A stretch of 64,000 nucleotides of DNA, taken from positions 302,676 to 366,675 of the forward strand of contig NZ_CAJYVQ010000009.1 of assembly GCF_913778665.1 (NCBI RefSeq), given 5' to 3'. The stretch is from an uncultured Stenotrophomonas sp. GTDB lineage: Bacteria; Pseudomonadota; Gammaproteobacteria; Xanthomonadales; Xanthomonadaceae. Below are positions 28,333-36,665 of the stretch, piece after piece (the first letter of the stretch is position 1; every line of letters starts with the position of its first letter). The notes beneath the pieces are model-generated. The model did no database searches. It was not told where the DNA came from and saw only the letters and a list, made by a program, of their open reading frames with translations. A program made the position numbers and the translations under genes.

Positions 28333-29523
28333 TCAGTTCAGCAGCTGTGTGGCGTCGAGCAGGATCATCGGGCGTTGGGCGACCCGGGCGACGCCTCGGA
28401 ACAGATCATTGGAAATCTGGCAGATGCGGGCGGTATCCGGGGGTTCGATCTGCGAATCGGTGAGGTTGGCGACGTCTTCTACTGCCGACACGCGCAAGCC
28501 GATGGTTTCGCCGTCTTCTTCCAGCACCACGATGCGGGTCTGGGCGTCGTCCTCGGTCGCAGTGGCGCCCAGGTGCAGGCCGAGGTCCATTACCGGTACC
28601 ACCTGTCCGCGCAGGTTCATGATGCCGAGCATTGCCGGAGCGGTGCCGCGCAGCGGCAGCAGCGGGACCGGCAGCACCACTTCCTGCACCTTCAGCAGTT
28701 CCAGGGCATAGGCCTGGGTGCCACAGCGCAGGCGCAGCCAGCGCGAGGTGCGTTCACCGGCGCGGCGATTCTGCGGATGCGGGCTGCTGGCCGGTTGACG
28801 GGCCTGCGCCTGCAGTTCCTGCCAGCTGCTGGGGCGATCACCGCTGGGCGCGTCTACGGCCACCCGTGGCGGTGGCGCGGCGGCGCGTGCGGCAGTGGCG
28901 GGCGCTGCGCGCGCCGCCGCATAGGCGGCCGCTGGCGCGAGCACCGCTGGTGGCGGCGTGGCGACATCGTCGCCGCCGGCAGCCGCTTCGAAGGCGGCCT
29001 GCAGGCCGGGGCTGTCGGTGTGGGCGAGGCACTGGCTGCCGGCCGGATCGGTTTCGTAGATCACCTCGTCCGGCAGGTCATCCCAAGTGGGTTCGCGTTC
29101 TGCGGGCGCTGCGCTCGCCGGGCCGGGCACGGCGCTACCGTGGGCGGCTGCGTTGAAGGCGGCTTCCAGCGCGGCGTCGTCCTGCGCCGGCGGCGCGGCG
29201 ACGCTTCCGGTTTCGTAGATCACTTCGGCGGGCAGGTCATCCCAGGTCGGTTCGCGTTCTGCCGGCGCTGCGCTTGCCGGGCCGGGCACGGCGCTACCGT
29301 TGGCAGCAGCGTCGAAGGCAGCTTCCAGCGCGGCTTCGTCCTGTGCCTGGGGGGCGGCGACGCTCCCGGAATCGTAGATCACTTCAGCGGGCAGGTCGTC
29401 CCAGGTGGGCTCGCGTTCCCCGGGCGCTGCGCTTGCCGGGTGCGGCGCGGCCGGCGGCGCCGCGACAATCGCTTCGCCCAGCAGTTCGTCCAGGTAATCG
29501 TCCAGTACGCCGGTGCTGTTCAT
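28333..29523 (-). CDS. parP: ParP-like protein: N-terminal tandem repeats plus C-terminal CheW-like domain
   Basis: A 396-residue protein. The C-terminal part (about 255-396) is a CheW-like domain with WLRLRCGTQAYALELLKVQEV, MLGIMNLRGQVVPVMDL and GLRVSAVEDVANL. The first 30 residues are acidic (LDDYLDELLGEAI). Residues 30-190 are three tandem copies of a 53-residue unit beginning near ASAAPxEREPTWDDLPxEVIY; copies 1 and 2 are almost identical and copy 3 diverges. An Ala/Pro linker follows. In Vibrio, ParP joins CheA and receptors through a CheW-like domain and binds ParC through its N-terminal part. Position directly after a ParC-type ATPase (overlap of 4 bases) supports this call. The alternative is a plain CheW fusion. 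Confidence 0.83.
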   Translation of the reverse strand: MNSTGVLDDYLDELLGEAIVAAPPAAPHPASAAPGEREPTWDDLPAEVIYDSGSVAAPQAQDEAALEAAFDAAANGSAVPGPASAAPAEREPTWDDLPAEVIYETGSVAAPPAQDDAALEAAFNAAAHGSAVPGPASAAPAEREPTWDDLPDEVIYETDPAGSQCLAHTDSPGLQAAFEAAAGGDDVATPPPAVLAPAAAYAAARAAPATAARAAAPPPRVAVDAPSGDRPSSWQELQAQARQPASSPHPQNRRAGERTSRWLRLRCGTQAYALELLKVQEVVLPVPLLPLRGTAPAMLGIMNLRGQVVPVMDLGLHLGATATEDDAQTRIVVLEEDGETIGLRVSAVEDVANLTDSQIEPPDTARICQISNDLFRGVARVAQRPMILLDATQLLN

Positions 29524-30302
29524 GCGGCCTGCTCCAGCGCGCGGGCGTCTTCGCCCAGCACCCAGCCCAACGCGCGGCGGTAGGCGGCCAGGCCGCGGCC
29601 CGGGTAGTCTTCGCCGACGCTCGGTAGGGTCAGGCCGGCGGCGTTGCTGATGCGGGTGTCGATCGGAATCGCGTCTTCCCAAACGCGCGCGCCATGACGA
29701 TCCTGCATGGTGCGCAGCGATTCGTTGCCGGCACGCGTGCGGCGGTCGAACAGGGTCGGCAGGATCGAGATCGGTAGCGGCCGGCGGCGCGAGCGTTCGA
29801 CCATCTCGCCAGTGCGGACCATGCCATCCAGGCCGTGCAATGCCAGCGGCTCGGCCTGGGTCGGGATGATCAGGCGGTCGGCCGCCGCCAGCGCATTGAT
29901 CATCAGCAGGCCCAGCGTCGGTGCGCAGTCGAGCAGGATGTAGTCATGCTGGCCCTGGTGGCGTGCCAGTGCATTCTGCAGGGCCAGGCCGAGGCCGGGC
30001 TGGTTGGCGCTGCGGCGCTCCAGCGTGGCCAGCGCCGATTGCGCGCAGACGTAGTCCAGGCCGTGGATGTTGCTGGCGTGGCACAGGCGGGCGAGGTCGG
30101 CCGGTGGTGCGCCGAACAGTTCCAGCACGCCGGCCGGCGGTGGGTCCACGGGTACGCCGAACGCGCGGCTGAGCGAGGCATGCGGATCGAGGTCGATCAG
30201 CAGCACGCGATGGCCAAGTGCGGCCAGGCCGCGGCCGAGGGCGAGGGTGGTGGTGGTCTTGCCGACTCCGCCCTTCTGGTTGGCGACTGCCCAGATGCGC
30301 AT
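29520..30302 (-). CDS. parC: ParA/Soj-family ATPase ParC for polar placement of chemotaxis arrays
   Basis: A 260-residue ParA-type ATPase. The deviant Walker A is KGGVGKTT (about residues 10-17), with LLIDLDPHAS and ILLDCAPTLG as the switch and Walker B segments. It sits after motC-motD and before the ParP-like gene, the order known for polar chemotaxis loci of Pseudomonas and Vibrio, where ParC places signalling arrays at the flagellated pole and ensures their inheritance. It is separate from FlhG at 35778-36665, which controls flagellar number. The stop overlaps the parP start by 4 bases; motD ends 4 bases upstream. Confidence 0.88.
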   Translation of the reverse strand: MRIWAVANQKGGVGKTTTTLALGRGLAALGHRVLLIDLDPHASLSRAFGVPVDPPPAGVLELFGAPPADLARLCHASNIHGLDYVCAQSALATLERRSANQPGLGLALQNALARHQGQHDYILLDCAPTLGLLMINALAAADRLIIPTQAEPLALHGLDGMVRTGEMVERSRRRPLPISILPTLFDRRTRAGNESLRTMQDRHGARVWEDAIPIDTRISNAAGLTLPSVGEDYPGRGLAAYRRALGWVLGEDARALEQAA

Positions 30303-30306
30303 CGGT

Positions 30307-31323
30307 TTACTCCTTCATTGCCGGGGGAACAGCGGCGCCGACACGGCTGCCAGCCGGCACCGGTGGCAACTTCACCGGTGCGATGGGGGAGGTGGGTGTG
30401 CTGGCCGGAGTTGCGGCGGCTTGTTCGGTAGTGGTGCTGCCGGTGGCGCCGGTGGCCGCGTTCAGGCGCTGGCCGAGCGGATCCACCGAATGCGAGGTAT
30501 CGGCCAGGATGATGACCATCACCCGGCGGTTGCGGTTGCGGCCCTGCGCGCTGTCGTTGTCTTCGCGCGGGCGGAACTGGCCGTAGCCGACCATCGCCAG
30601 TCGCGACGGCTGCACGCCCTGGTCAGCGAACAGGTGAACCACGCTGGCTGCGCGTCCGGCCGACAGTTCCCAGTTGGAAGGGAAGGTGGCGGTGGCGATC
30701 GGCACGTTGTCGGTGTGGCCTTCCACGCGCACGCTGTTGGGTACGTCGCGCAGCACGTCGGCAAGGCTGGCCAGGGTCTGCCGGGCGTGCACGTCCAGTG
30801 CGGCCGAGCCGGTGGGGAACAGGATGTCGCTGTTGATCTCGACCTCGATCCACAACTCGGTACGGCGCACGCTGATCATGCCGCGGTCGATCAGCGGCGC
30901 CAGTGCGGCGGTGAGGCGGTCGGCGATGCTGTTGAGCTGGCGCTCGGCGCGGGCGATCTGTTCCTGGTTGTGCACCGAGACCGGCACACGCATCTGCGAG
31001 GCCATCGACGGCAGCAGGGTCGGGTCGTGCGAGGGCGCCGGTGCGGACGGGCCGATCTTGGTGCCGGACTTGATCACCGAGGGGCTGTCCCAGCCGCCGC
31101 CCTGCACCTGCTTGTTGCCGACCTGTACCGGGTTGATCGTGCGCGGCGCGCCACCGAACGCATCGGTGAGCGCGTCGGCCATGATCCGGTACTTGCCCTC
31201 GTTGACCGAGGAGATCGCGTACATGACCACGAAGAAGGCAAGCAGCAGCGTCATCAGGTCGGCATAGGGAATCGCCCATGCTTCATGGTTGGCGTGCTCT
31301 TCGTGGTGCTTGCGGCGGGCCAT
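30307..31323 (-). CDS. motD: Flagellar stator protein MotD (MotB family)
   Basis: A 338-residue stator subunit. A charged N-terminus (MARRKHHEEHANHEAW) precedes a single TM helix (about 17-40) containing the essential proton-carrying aspartate in IPYADLMTLLLAFFVV. The periplasmic part carries an OmpA-like peptidoglycan-binding domain (about 150-280; VRVEGHTDNVPI and NWELSAGRAASVV are diagnostic) and a low-complexity Ala/Pro/Thr tail of about 50 residues. The MotD name follows the Pseudomonas-type motC-motD pair located between cheA and parC. It starts one base after the motC stop. A separate motAB pair would be expected elsewhere in the genome. Confidence 0.92.
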   Translation of the reverse strand: MARRKHHEEHANHEAWAIPYADLMTLLLAFFVVMYAISSVNEGKYRIMADALTDAFGGAPRTINPVQVGNKQVQGGGWDSPSVIKSGTKIGPSAPAPSHDPTLLPSMASQMRVPVSVHNQEQIARAERQLNSIADRLTAALAPLIDRGMISVRRTELWIEVEINSDILFPTGSAALDVHARQTLASLADVLRDVPNSVRVEGHTDNVPIATATFPSNWELSAGRAASVVHLFADQGVQPSRLAMVGYGQFRPREDNDSAQGRNRNRRVMVIILADTSHSVDPLGQRLNAATGATGSTTTEQAAATPASTPTSPIAPVKLPPVPAGSRVGAAVPPAMKE

Positions 31324-31324
31324 G

Positions 31325-32065
31325 TCAGTGCAGGAAGCCGGAGAGGTTGGTTTCGATGTTGCGCGGGTTCTCGCCCTGTGCGATGGAGATCAGGCCTTCG
31401 ATGACCATTTCGCGGTCGCGGGTGTTGTGCGAGATCACACTCTTGAGCTTGGCGGCAATCGGCAGGAACAGCAGGTTGGCCGAGGCGATGCCGTAGATGG
31501 TGGCGGTAAACGCGGCGGCGATGCCGTGGCCGAGCTTGCTCGGGTCGGCCAGGTTCTTCATCACTGCGATCAGGCCGAGCACGGCGCCGATGATGCCCAG
31601 CGTGGGCGCGTAGATGCCCATCGCCTCGAACACCTTGGCGCCGGCCTGGTCCTGGTGTTCCTGGCTGCCCAGTTCGATCTCCAGCATGTGCCGCATCGAT
31701 TCGGGCTCCACGCCGTCCACCAGCAACTGCAGGCCCTTGCGCAGGAACGGGTCCTGCTGTGCGTCGACCTGCGACTCCAGGCCCAGCAGGCCCTGGCGGC
31801 GGGCGATGTTGCTCCACTCGACGATCTGCTGGATCAGTTCGCGGCGATCGCTGTGCGGCGGGCGCACGACCCAGCGCACGATCTGGAACGCGTGCTTGAA
31901 CACGGCCGGTGAGGTGTGCAGCAGGATCGCGGCGATGGTACCGACGATGACGATCACGAACGCCGCAGGCGACCACAACGACGCCAGGCCGGCGCCCTTG
32001 AGGATGCTGCCGCCGACCAGCGAGGCCAGCGCGAGAAAGAGTCCAATGAGGCTGAGTCTATCCAT
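31325..32065 (-). CDS. motC: Flagellar stator protein MotC (MotA family)
   Basis: A 246-residue MotA-type inner-membrane protein with four hydrophobic segments (about 5-25, 30-52, 145-170 and 180-205). The cytoplasmic loop between TM2 and TM3 holds charged residues (RPPHSDRRELIQQIVEWSNIARR) that in MotA meet FliG. The proline-bearing third segment APTLGIIGAVLGLI is the family signature. It pairs with MotD to form a proton-driven stator. It is part of the long flhB-to-parP run; a REP palindrome separates it from the upstream cheA. Confidence 0.93.
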   Translation of the reverse strand: MDRLSLIGLFLALASLVGGSILKGAGLASLWSPAAFVIVIVGTIAAILLHTSPAVFKHAFQIVRWVVRPPHSDRRELIQQIVEWSNIARRQGLLGLESQVDAQQDPFLRKGLQLLVDGVEPESMRHMLEIELGSQEHQDQAGAKVFEAMGIYAPTLGIIGAVLGLIAVMKNLADPSKLGHGIAAAFTATIYGIASANLLFLPIAAKLKSVISHNTRDREMVIEGLISIAQGENPRNIETNLSGFLH

Positions 32066-32144
32066 GGTTCTGGTATCGGCGTGTATGAATGGGACTTGAG
32101 ACGCCGGGAGAGCGCGTACAGACGGGAGTCACAGTTTCTGGGGC

Positions 32145-32161
32145 GCCGGGCCATGCCCGGC
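32145..32161. repeat. REP palindrome between cheA and motC
   Basis: Arms GCCGGGC (32145-32151) and GCCCGGC (32155-32161) around CAT. It lies within what is otherwise one operon, in a 100-base gap. Confidence 0.65.
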
Positions 32162-32165
32162 GGAG

Positions 32166-33980
32166 TCATCGCAGGCCATCCACATCCAGGATCAGCGCCA
32201 TGCGACCATCGCCGATCAGGGTTGCACCGGCATAACCGCGCAGGCCACGCAGGGCCTTCGGAAGCGGCTTGATGACCACCTCTTCGCGGCCGCGGACCTG
32301 GTCCACGACCAGCCCGAAGCGTGCTTCGCCGGCCTGCAGCACCACGATGGTCAGCAGGGGGGAGGCGGCCGGCGTCACATCCAGCCACTGGCGCAGATCG
32401 ACCAGCGGCAGCGTGTGCGAGCGGCGGTCGAGCACGGCGCGGCCGTCGAACCAGCCCAGCGAGGTGCGCGGTGCGTGCAGCACCTCCATCACGCGGGCCA
32501 GCGGCAGTGCGTAGACGTCTTCGCCGGCCTGCACCAGCAGGGTCGGCAGGATCGCCAGGGTCAGCGGCACGCGGATCAGGAAGCGGCTGCCACGGCCCAG
32601 TTCCGATTGGATCTGGATCTGCCCGCTCAGCTCGCGGATGCGCGACTGCACCACGTCCATGCCGACGCCACGGCCGGAGATGTCGGTGACCTGCTGCTTG
32701 GTCGAGAAGCCGGGCAGGAACACCAGGTGCAGGCATTCCTCGCTGCTCAGGCGGGCGGCGGCTTCCGGGTCGATCAGGCCCTTCTCGCGTGCTTTGGCAC
32801 GCAGCTTTTCCGGGTCGATGCCGGCGCCGTCGTCCTGCACTTCAACGCTGACGTAGTCGCCTTCCTGCTGTGCGGACAGGCGCACGTGTCCCATGCGCGG
32901 CTTGCCCTGCGCCTCGCGCAGGTCGGGCATTTCCACGCCATGGTCGATGGCGTTGCGGACCAGGTGCACCAGCGGGTCGGCCAGTGCTTCCACCAGGTTG
33001 CGGTCGAGCTCGGTCTCGGCGCCGATCAGTTCCAGGTCCACTTCCTTCTTCAGCGAGCGAGCGACATCGCGGGCGACTTTGGGGAAGCGTGAGAAGACCT
33101 TGCCCACTGGCTGCATGCGGGTGCGCATCACCGCCGACTGCAGGCGCGCGGTGGCGATGTCCAGCGTCGATACAGCGCGGTCCAGCTCTTCATCGCGCAG
33201 GCGCGCGCGCAGCGTCTTCAGGCGATTGCGTGACAGCACCAGCTCGCCGATCAGGTTGACGATCGCATCCAGGCGCTTGGTATCCACGCGCACGGTATGC
33301 TCGGCTTCGGCGAGCGGCTTGGCTGCAGGAAGTGCGGGGGCCGGGCGAGGCGCGGGCGGTGCAGCGGCCGGCAAGGCGGCGACCGGCTTGCTGCCAGGCG
33401 CGGCGCCACCGTGCAGCTGGTCGAGCAGGGCTTCGAACTCGTCTTCGCTGATCAGGCCGTCGTCGGCCTTCTTCGACGGCGCGACCGCGGTCGGCGCGTT
33501 GCCGCCGTGCAGCTGGTCGAGCAGGGCCTCGAATTCGTCTTCGGTGATCAGGTCGTCGCCAGCGGCAGCCGGTGGGACGGCGGTCGAGGCGGCGGTACCG
33601 CCGCCGTGCATGTCGAACTGTGCGATCAGCTCCGGCGGCGCATAGCCCGGCTCGGTGCCGGACGATACCGCGTCGAGCATCGACTGCAGGTAGTCCAGCG
33701 ACTGCTGGGCCGCATCGAAGTGATGGGCCTGCAGCACGGCCTGGCCTGCACGTGCGATGCCGAGGGCTTCTTCAGCGGCGTGGCACAGCTCGACCATGGC
33801 GGTGACGCCGAGGAAGCCGGCGCCGCCCTTCAGCGTGTGGTAGCCGCGGAACACCGCGTTGAGCTGCTCACTGTCCCGCGGCGCCTGCTCCAGCGACACC
33901 AGCTGTTCGCCCAGGCGGTCCAGGATTTCCTGTGCCTCGATGATGAAATCGGCAGTGATGTCGTCGGATACCGCGCTCAT
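32166..33980 (-). CDS. cheA: Chemotaxis histidine kinase CheA of the flagellar operon
   Basis: A 604-residue CheA. The Hpt domain carries the phospho-accepting His48 in RGYHTLKGGAGFLGV. In place of a conventional P2 there is a linker (about 130-215) with two copies of a short acidic motif, LITEDEFEALLDQLHGG and LISEDEFEALLDQLHGG, about 30 residues apart. Then come dimerisation (VDTKRLDAIVNLIGELVL), ATPase (HLVRNAIDHGVEMP, VQDDGAGID, ISGRGVGMDVVQ) and CheW-like regulatory domains. It phosphorylates the adjacent CheY. The linker motif lies where the ParP-interacting LID region of Vibrio CheA is found, so it may dock ParP (inference). It starts 2 bases after cheZ. Confidence 0.95.
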   Translation of the reverse strand: MSAVSDDITADFIIEAQEILDRLGEQLVSLEQAPRDSEQLNAVFRGYHTLKGGAGFLGVTAMVELCHAAEEALGIARAGQAVLQAHHFDAAQQSLDYLQSMLDAVSSGTEPGYAPPELIAQFDMHGGGTAASTAVPPAAAGDDLITEDEFEALLDQLHGGNAPTAVAPSKKADDGLISEDEFEALLDQLHGGAAPGSKPVAALPAAAPPAPRPAPALPAAKPLAEAEHTVRVDTKRLDAIVNLIGELVLSRNRLKTLRARLRDEELDRAVSTLDIATARLQSAVMRTRMQPVGKVFSRFPKVARDVARSLKKEVDLELIGAETELDRNLVEALADPLVHLVRNAIDHGVEMPDLREAQGKPRMGHVRLSAQQEGDYVSVEVQDDGAGIDPEKLRAKAREKGLIDPEAAARLSSEECLHLVFLPGFSTKQQVTDISGRGVGMDVVQSRIRELSGQIQIQSELGRGSRFLIRVPLTLAILPTLLVQAGEDVYALPLARVMEVLHAPRTSLGWFDGRAVLDRRSHTLPLVDLRQWLDVTPAASPLLTIVVLQAGEARFGLVVDQVRGREEVVIKPLPKALRGLRGYAGATLIGDGRMALILDVDGLR

Positions 33981-33982
33981 GC

Positions 33983-34588
33983 TTACAGCCCCAGATCCGA
34001 CAAGAGGTCGTCGGCGTCGTTCTGCGAGACCGCGTGGCGGTCCAGTCCCTTCAGTGCCGGCCCGGCCAGTTCCGGGTCGGTGCGATGCTGTTCCGGCGGC
34101 AGGCCGAGCGCGCCGAAACCTTCGTGCACGCGGCGAACGATGCCGACCACGCGACGGATGATCTGCCCGGTCAGGTCCTGGTAGCTCTGGGTCAGGGCGA
34201 TCTCGGTGAGGTTGTGGCGGATGCGTTCAAGCTGTGCGTCCTGGCCGGGCTGCAGGCCCTCGGCGCGCAGCTGTTCGGTCAGGCTGCGGCATTCCTCGGC
34301 CAGGTCCAGGGTGCGATGGGTGGCCTGTTCGGTCATCGCTACCACGTGGTCCAGGCGCGCGCAGGCGTCGTCCAGTTCACCGGCTTCGGTCGGCACGGTC
34401 GGCAGTTCACCCAGCGCCTGCCCCAGCTCACGCGCCAGCCGCGAAAGGCCGCTCATCATCGGCTGCGTGCGCAGCGCGACCAGTCCGTCGATGCGCTGCC
34501 GCCAGGCGGCTTCGTCACCGGACTCCAGGGCGTCCAGAGCCTCCTGCAGGCGCAGGGCGAGGGCGTTCTTGTCGACCGTGGTATCCAT
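33983..34588 (-). CDS. cheZ: CheY-P phosphatase CheZ
   Basis: A 201-residue, mostly helical protein. The catalytic glutamine lies in LTQSYQDLTGQIIRRVV, the hallmark of CheZ, and the C-terminus DADDLLSDLGL resembles the CheY-binding tail. It terminates the CheY phospho-signal at the motor or array. The ATG at 34588 overlaps the cheY stop (TGATG), and cheA starts 2 bases downstream, giving the gamma-proteobacterial order fliA-cheY-cheZ-cheA. Confidence 0.94.
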   Translation of the reverse strand: MDTTVDKNALALRLQEALDALESGDEAAWRQRIDGLVALRTQPMMSGLSRLARELGQALGELPTVPTEAGELDDACARLDHVVAMTEQATHRTLDLAEECRSLTEQLRAEGLQPGQDAQLERIRHNLTEIALTQSYQDLTGQIIRRVVGIVRRVHEGFGALGLPPEQHRTDPELAGPALKGLDRHAVSQNDADDLLSDLGL

Positions 34589-34980
34589 CAGGCGCTGGCC
34601 GCCAGGCGTTCGAAGATCTTGCCGAGCTTTTCTTCCAGCGTCTGCGCGGTGAACGGCTTGATGATGTAGCCATTGACGCCGCTCTGTGCCGCTTCGATGA
34701 TCTGCTCGCGTTTGGCTTCGGCGGTGACCATCAGCACCGGCAGCGTCTTCAGCTTGGCGTCGGCGCGGATCGCCTTGAGCAGCTCGATGCCGGTCATCAC
34801 CGGCATGTTCCAGTCGGTAACCACGAAATCGAACGGCTGGCTCTGCAGCAACGAGAGCGCGGCATGCCCGTCCTCGGCTTCGGCGGTGTTGGTGAAGCCC
34901 AGATCGCCCAGCAGGTTCTTGACGATGCGACGCATGGTCGAAAAGTCGTCGACGATCAGGATGCGCATGTTCTTGTTCAA
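34588..34980 (-). CDS. cheY: Chemotaxis response regulator CheY
   Basis: A 130-residue receiver close to the gamma-proteobacterial CheY consensus: [18 protein letters not shown], phospho-acceptor in [29 protein letters not shown] and the lysine in [16 protein letters not shown]. Its partners CheZ and CheA follow immediately. Phosphorylated CheY binds FliM, whose N-terminal docking peptide is encoded at 46818-47822. This is the motor-acting CheY of the window, in contrast to the one at 27442-27807. Confidence 0.97.
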   Translation of the reverse strand: MNKNMRILIVDDFSTMRRIVKNLLGDLGFTNTAEAEDGHAALSLLQSQPFDFVVTDWNMPVMTGIELLKAIRADAKLKTLPVLMVTAEAKREQIIEAAQSGVNGYIIKPFTAQTLEEKLGKIFERLAASA

Positions 34981-35037
34981 AGCAGAGTTCCTTTGTTGTT
35001 CATTCCGGCCGGCCGGGGGCAGCCGCCTCGGGGATGT

Positions 35038-35781
35038 TCATTCTTCGAGGCCGGCGTCGACGGCCTCGAATATCTTCAGTCGGCCACGCAGGCGCAGCAC
35101 CGCCTGGCCGTGGATCTGGCAGACCCGCGACTCGCTCACGCCGAGCACCGCGCCGATCTCCTTCAGGTTCAGCTCCTGCTCGTAGTAGAGCGAGAGCACC
35201 AGCTGTTCGCGCTCGGGCAGGTGGCCGATGGCCTTGCCCAGCTCGCGGCCGAATTCGCCGCGCTCCAGCACCTGCTGCGGGGTCGGGCCTCCCTGGGCCA
35301 CGGTGTCCAGCTCGCCCTGGTCCTCGATGCGCGATTCCAGGCTCAGCACCTGGCCGCGCGCGGCGTCTTCCATCAGGCGCAGGTATTCGGGCAGCGGCAT
35401 CTCCATCGCCGCGGCCACTTCGGTGGCGCTGGCGGCACGGCCGCTGCTCTGTTCCAGGCGGCGGATGGTGGCGGCAGCGTCGCGCGCACGGCGGTGCACC
35501 GAACGCGGCACCCAGTCGCCACGGCGGATCTCGTCGATCATCGAGCCGCGGATGCGGATCGAGGCATAGGTCTCGAACGAGGCGCCCTGGTCGGCGTCGT
35601 AGCTGCGCGAGGCTTCGATGAGGCCCATCATTCCGGCCTGGATCAGGTCGTCGACTTCGACGCTGGCCGGCAGCCGCGCGGCCAGGTGGTGGGCGATGCG
35701 CCGCACCAGGTCCGAATGCTGGGCGATGACCTCGTTGGCTGCCGAGCGCTGGACTTCCCGGTACTGTGCCGCCCCTTTCAT
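35038..35781 (-). CDS. fliA: RNA polymerase sigma-28 factor for flagellar operons
   Basis: A 247-residue sigma factor of the FliA family. Visible regions are sigma-2 (VRRIAHHLAARLPASVEVDDLIQAGMMGLIEA and GASFETYASIRIRGSMIDEIR), sigma-3 and sigma-4 (LPEREQLVLSLYYEQELNLKEIGAVLGVSESRVCQIHGQAV). It directs transcription from TAAA-N15-GCCGATAA promoters, four clear instances of which lie at 17569-28169. It overlaps flhG by 4 bases and precedes cheY by 57. Its anti-sigma factor FlgM is not in the window. Confidence 0.97.
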   Translation of the reverse strand: MKGAAQYREVQRSAANEVIAQHSDLVRRIAHHLAARLPASVEVDDLIQAGMMGLIEASRSYDADQGASFETYASIRIRGSMIDEIRRGDWVPRSVHRRARDAAATIRRLEQSSGRAASATEVAAAMEMPLPEYLRLMEDAARGQVLSLESRIEDQGELDTVAQGGPTPQQVLERGEFGRELGKAIGHLPEREQLVLSLYYEQELNLKEIGAVLGVSESRVCQIHGQAVLRLRGRLKIFEAVDAGLEE

Positions 35782-36665
35782 GCTGCTACCCCGCGCTGCT
35801 TGAGGATGCGCTCAAGGAAGAACTCGACGCCGCCACGCGGCTCGGTCGGGGCCTGCCAGCGTGCGGTGCGGCGGGCGATCTCGGTGATCGCCAGCGCGGC
35901 CGGGCTGGACGGATAGGCCTTCACCACCGGCTGCTGGCGCTGCACCGACAGGCGCAGCCAGTCATCCTGCGGCACGCAGCCCAGGTAGTTCAGCGAGACA
36001 TCGGCGAGGAACTTCTCGCAGACGCGGGTCAGCTTTTCGTACAGCACGCGGCCCTCATTGGGGTCGCGCACCATGTTGGCCACCACCTGGATGCGGTCCA
36101 CGCCACGTTCGCGCGACAGCACCTTGATCAGCGCGTAGGCGTCGGTGATCGAAGCGGGCTCATCGCAGACCACCACCACGGTGTCCTGTGCGGCCTGGCA
36201 GAAGGTCAGCACGCCGTCAGTGATGCCGGCGGCGGTGTCGACCACCATGATGTCCAGCTCGCGCTCCAGTTCGGAGAACACGTTGACCAGGCCGACGTGC
36301 TCGGCCGGGGCCAGCTCGGCCATGTGGCGACGGCCGGACGCGGCCGGGACCACCAGCACGCCGTTCGGGCCCTCGACGATGACGTCGTCCAGCGAGCAGC
36401 GGCCGGCGACGAGGTCGGCCAGCGTGAAGGTGGGGTTCAGGCCCAGGATCACGTCGATGTTGGCCAGCCCGAGGTCGGCGTCCAGCAGCAGCGTGCGCTT
36501 GCCCATGCCGGCCAGTGCCACGGCCAGGTTGGCCGAGACGTTGGTCTTGCCCACGCCACCCTTGCCGCCGGTGACGGCAATGGTGCGCACAGGGCCGAGC
36601 GGCTCGCTGCGGGTGGCCGACAGCGGGAAGGTCTTGGTCAGCTTGGCGTACTCACGCGACGGCAT
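35778..36665 (-). CDS. flhG: Flagellar number regulator FlhG (FleN), MinD/ParA ATPase
   Basis: A 295-residue MinD-type ATPase with the deviant Walker A GGKGGVGKTN (about 33-42), LLDADLGLANIDVILGL and VVDTAAGITDGV. In polarly flagellated bacteria FlhG restrains flagellar number, stimulates FlhF GTPase activity and antagonises FleQ, which is also encoded here. The N-terminus contains LTKTFPLSATRSEPLG, where a short glutamine/DQA-type FlhF-activating motif is usually found, but I do not see a clear DQAxxLR. It overlaps flhF by 14 bases and fliA by 4. Confidence 0.95.
   Translation of the reverse strand: MPSREYAKLTKTFPLSATRSEPLGPVRTIAVTGGKGGVGKTNVSANLAVALAGMGKRTLLLDADLGLANIDVILGLNPTFTLADLVAGRCSLDDVIVEGPNGVLVVPAASGRRHMAELAPAEHVGLVNVFSELERELDIMVVDTAAGITDGVLTFCQAAQDTVVVVCDEPASITDAYALIKVLSRERGVDRIQVVANMVRDPNEGRVLYEKLTRVCEKFLADVSLNYLGCVPQDDWLRLSVQRQQPVVKAYPSSPAALAITEIARRTARWQAPTEPRGGVEFFLERILKQRGVAA

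Noticed and set aside
29278..29436. Tandem repeats considered as a CRISPR or satellite array
   Set aside because: The 159-base period is in frame inside a coding gene and repeats are contiguous without spacers.
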